Shown here: positions 6,015 to 6,915 of the stretch, one piece after another
Layout of the letters: every line of letters starts with the position of its first letter
Position numbering within the stretch: position 1 is the first letter of the stretch
NCBI GenBank assembly: GCA_026914095.1
Contig: JAPPIY010000168.1
Coordinates: 1-6,915, forward strand
Direction: 5' to 3'
DNA from: Oligoflexia bacterium
GTDB lineage: Bacteria > Bdellovibrionota > Bdellovibrionia > Bdellovibrionales > UBA1609
DNA: 6,915 nucleotides
The notes under the pieces: generated by a model
The model's input: the letters and a program-made list of their open reading frames with translations, nothing else
Databases searched by the model: none
Told to the model about the DNA's origin: nothing
Translations under genes and position numbers: made by a program

Positions 6015-6488
6015 TCACTTAAAATAAAAATCTAACACTTCATACTCTCTCTCCCCTTTAGGGGTTTGCAGTAGAAAGCTGTCTTCTTTTTTAAGCCCAA
6101 TCATTTTTTTAGCTAAAGGAGAGCCTATTGACAAGCGGCCTTGAGAGATATCAGCTTCTTCCTCCCCTACAATTTGATAAGCCACTTTTTCTTCATTATC
6201 TAAATCCCTGAGTTGAACATAAGCGCCAAACATAATTTTATCAGAAGAGCTTTTAGAAGTATTCACCACCTGAGCCATAGATAATTTAGCGCTTAAATCC
6301 GCAATGCGGCTTTCTAATAAAGCTTGCTGTTCTTTGGCGGCGTCATAATCCGCATTTTCACTCAAGTCTCCATGAGCTCTTGCCTCCTTAATAGCTTGTA
6401 TCACCTTAGGCCGCTCTTCCTGTATGAGTCGTTTTAAAAGCTTGTCCAGTCTTCTTTTGCCTTCTGCTGTTATAGGTTTTCGCTCCAT
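6015..6488 (-). CDS. greA: Transcript cleavage and elongation factor GreA
   Basis: GreA enters the RNA polymerase secondary channel and stimulates cleavage of backtracked RNA, rescuing stalled complexes. The 157-residue length is normal (E. coli 158). The N-terminal coiled coil (about 8-75) carries the tip sequence ARAHGDLSENADYDAAKEQQ, with acidic residues Asp41 and Glu44 at exactly the E. coli positions that coordinate the catalytic magnesium. The C-terminal FKBP-like domain includes IVGEEEADISQGRLSIGSPLAKKMIG, the part that contacts polymerase, and ends in YEVLDFYFK. The start has strong GAGGAG (minus strand, 6499-6504) upstream of ATG, about 10 bases away. The stop is a tandem TGATGA. The gene has its own likely promoter at 6515-6543 and a terminator further upstream that isolates it from the gene at the right edge. 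Confidence 0.97.
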   Translation of the reverse strand: MERKPITAEGKRRLDKLLKRLIQEERPKVIQAIKEARAHGDLSENADYDAAKEQQALLESRIADLSAKLSMAQVVNTSKSSSDKIMFGAYVQLRDLDNEEKVAYQIVGEEEADISQGRLSIGSPLAKKMIGLKKEDSFLLQTPKGEREYEVLDFYFK

Positions 6489-6514
6489 ATTCTTTTATCT
6501 CCTCAAAGCCGTTA

Positions 6515-6543
6515 TAAATAACATAAGAACCAAACCTGAACAA
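6515..6543 (-). promoter_or_regulatory. Probable greA promoter with extended -10
   Basis: On the minus strand, TTGTTC (6538-6543) and TATTTA (6515-6520) are separated by 17 bases. TGT directly precedes the -10 box, giving an extended -10 (TGnTATTTA). Transcription would start near 6507, just before the GAGGAG ribosome binding site, with a leader of about 20 bases. Confidence 0.5.
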
Positions 6544-6728
6544 GAAAAATTAGCTGTTAAATTGATTCTTCCTTAAAAAAATTCCAGATAACCAAAAAAG
6601 TCCATTTTAGCTTGAAATTTCTTTAAATATCTAAAAAATTTTGGGAATTATATACATGACTGAAGCAAATAATCGTGTTGCAGTGAGGTTGTAAATAGAA
6701 AGTAACATGAAAAAATCAATAATTTTAA

Positions 6729-6800
6729 GTATACGGATCTTGTTTGAAAATTCGGGTTTTCAGCTGGATTCCCGCTTTCGCGGGAAGGACTGATACCGGG
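6729..6800. repeat. Dispersed repeat copy with TTCCCGC hairpin
   Basis: It begins GTATACGGATC, then GTTTGAAAATTCGGG (6742-6756), the same head as the copies at 4496 and 4696. It continues with TTCCCGC (6769-6775), loop TTTC, and GCGGGAA (6780-6786), a perfect 7-bp stem. Flanking pieces CAG/CTG and ATTC/GAAT allow a larger fold-back. No inverted right terminus like that of the 4696-4828 copy is visible, so this copy may be shorter or truncated. Confidence 0.65.
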
Positions 6801-6822
6801 AATTATAGGCTTAACTCACTAA

Positions 6823-6853
6823 AAAGAGCCTTCAGATCATCTGAAGGCTCTTT
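6823..6853 (-). terminator. Strong intrinsic terminator, usable in both directions
   Basis: AAAGAGCCTTCAGAT (6823-6837) and ATCTGAAGGCTCTTT (6839-6853) are perfect 15-base inverted arms around a single C. On the minus strand the GC-rich stem is followed by TTTTTAGT, a good U-tract. On the plus strand it is followed by TTTATTTAT, which is weaker. It lies 29 bases past the stop of the putative minus-strand gene at the right edge, for which it is well placed. Confidence 0.85.
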
Positions 6854-6882
6854 ATTTATAAAAAAGTCTCTTGTTTCTATAG

Positions 6883-6915
6883 TTATAAATTTGGTCTTAA
6901 AGGGAAATCTCTAAG
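6883..6915 (-). CDS. Possible C-terminal end of a gene continuing past the right edge
   Basis: On the minus strand an open frame enters from the edge and reads LRDFPLRPNL, then TAA (6883-6885). Ten codons are too few to identify a protein or prove coding. The case rests on position: a strong terminator for the same strand begins 29 bases after this stop. In some proteobacteria carB lies directly upstream of greA, so the CarB C-terminus is one guess, but the residues here do not establish it. Confidence 0.35.
   Translation of the reverse strand, partial: LRDFPLRPNL

Larger units (their letters stand above)
6489..6882. other. 394-base non-coding interval upstream of greA
   Basis: Reading toward the right edge, it holds the greA ribosome binding site and promoter, then AT-rich DNA from about 6544 to 6728 in which I see nothing definite, then a copy of the dispersed repeat (6729-6800) and a strong hairpin terminator (6823-6853). 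A 28-codon plus-strand ORF starting at ATG 6707 reads through the repeat, ending in SRFRGKD, and is most likely an artefact of the repeat sequence. Confidence 0.7.

Overview
The window is AT-rich, closely packed bacterial DNA, and all the identifiable genes look bacterial. CysS and GreA are universal bacterial housekeeping proteins. The SohB-type membrane peptidase and the signal-peptide-bearing protein point to a Gram-negative, proteobacteria-like host. The single-cluster ferredoxin resembles small ferredoxins I associate with deltaproteobacterial or Bdellovibrio-like lineages. That placement is inference, not proof.

Layout. Positions 1-479 hold the 3' part of a cysteine-rich ORF of unknown function that runs in from the left edge. 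Positions 551-1006 (minus) encode a small exported protein with two degenerate ankyrin-like motifs, and a 10-bp inverted repeat straddles its stop codon. From 1282 to 4463 four plus-strand genes follow: a family 2 glycosyltransferase, a protein resembling aspartyl/asparaginyl beta-hydroxylases (possible promoter at 2001-2029), a ferredoxin, and cysteinyl-tRNA synthetase (cysS) starting 3 bases after the ferredoxin stop. Positions 4464-4909 are non-coding and packed with fold-back repeats, including a perfect 33-bp inverted repeat. Then come sohB (4910-5998, plus) and, convergently, greA (6015-6488, minus) with its own likely promoter. The right end holds another repeat copy, a strong hairpin terminator, and what may be the last 10 codons of a minus-strand gene that continues past the edge.

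How the parts relate. Ferredoxin and cysS look co-transcribed. The glycosyltransferase and the hydroxylase-like protein are neighbours in the same direction, but a possible promoter separates them, so a shared modification pathway is only a hypothesis. The most unusual DNA is a family of short, palindromic, MITE-like or REP-like repeats. Their head is roughly TATAC-N2-ATC-N2-GTTTGAA, and some carry a TTCCCGC...GCGGGAA hairpin. Two copies stand back to back between cysS and sohB, one lies upstream of greA, and degenerate pieces occur near 1155-1187 and possibly 508-532. I found no CRISPR array, tRNA, rRNA, transposase or defence operon. Apart from the repeats and a few unrecognised or divergent proteins, the window is ordinary chromosome.
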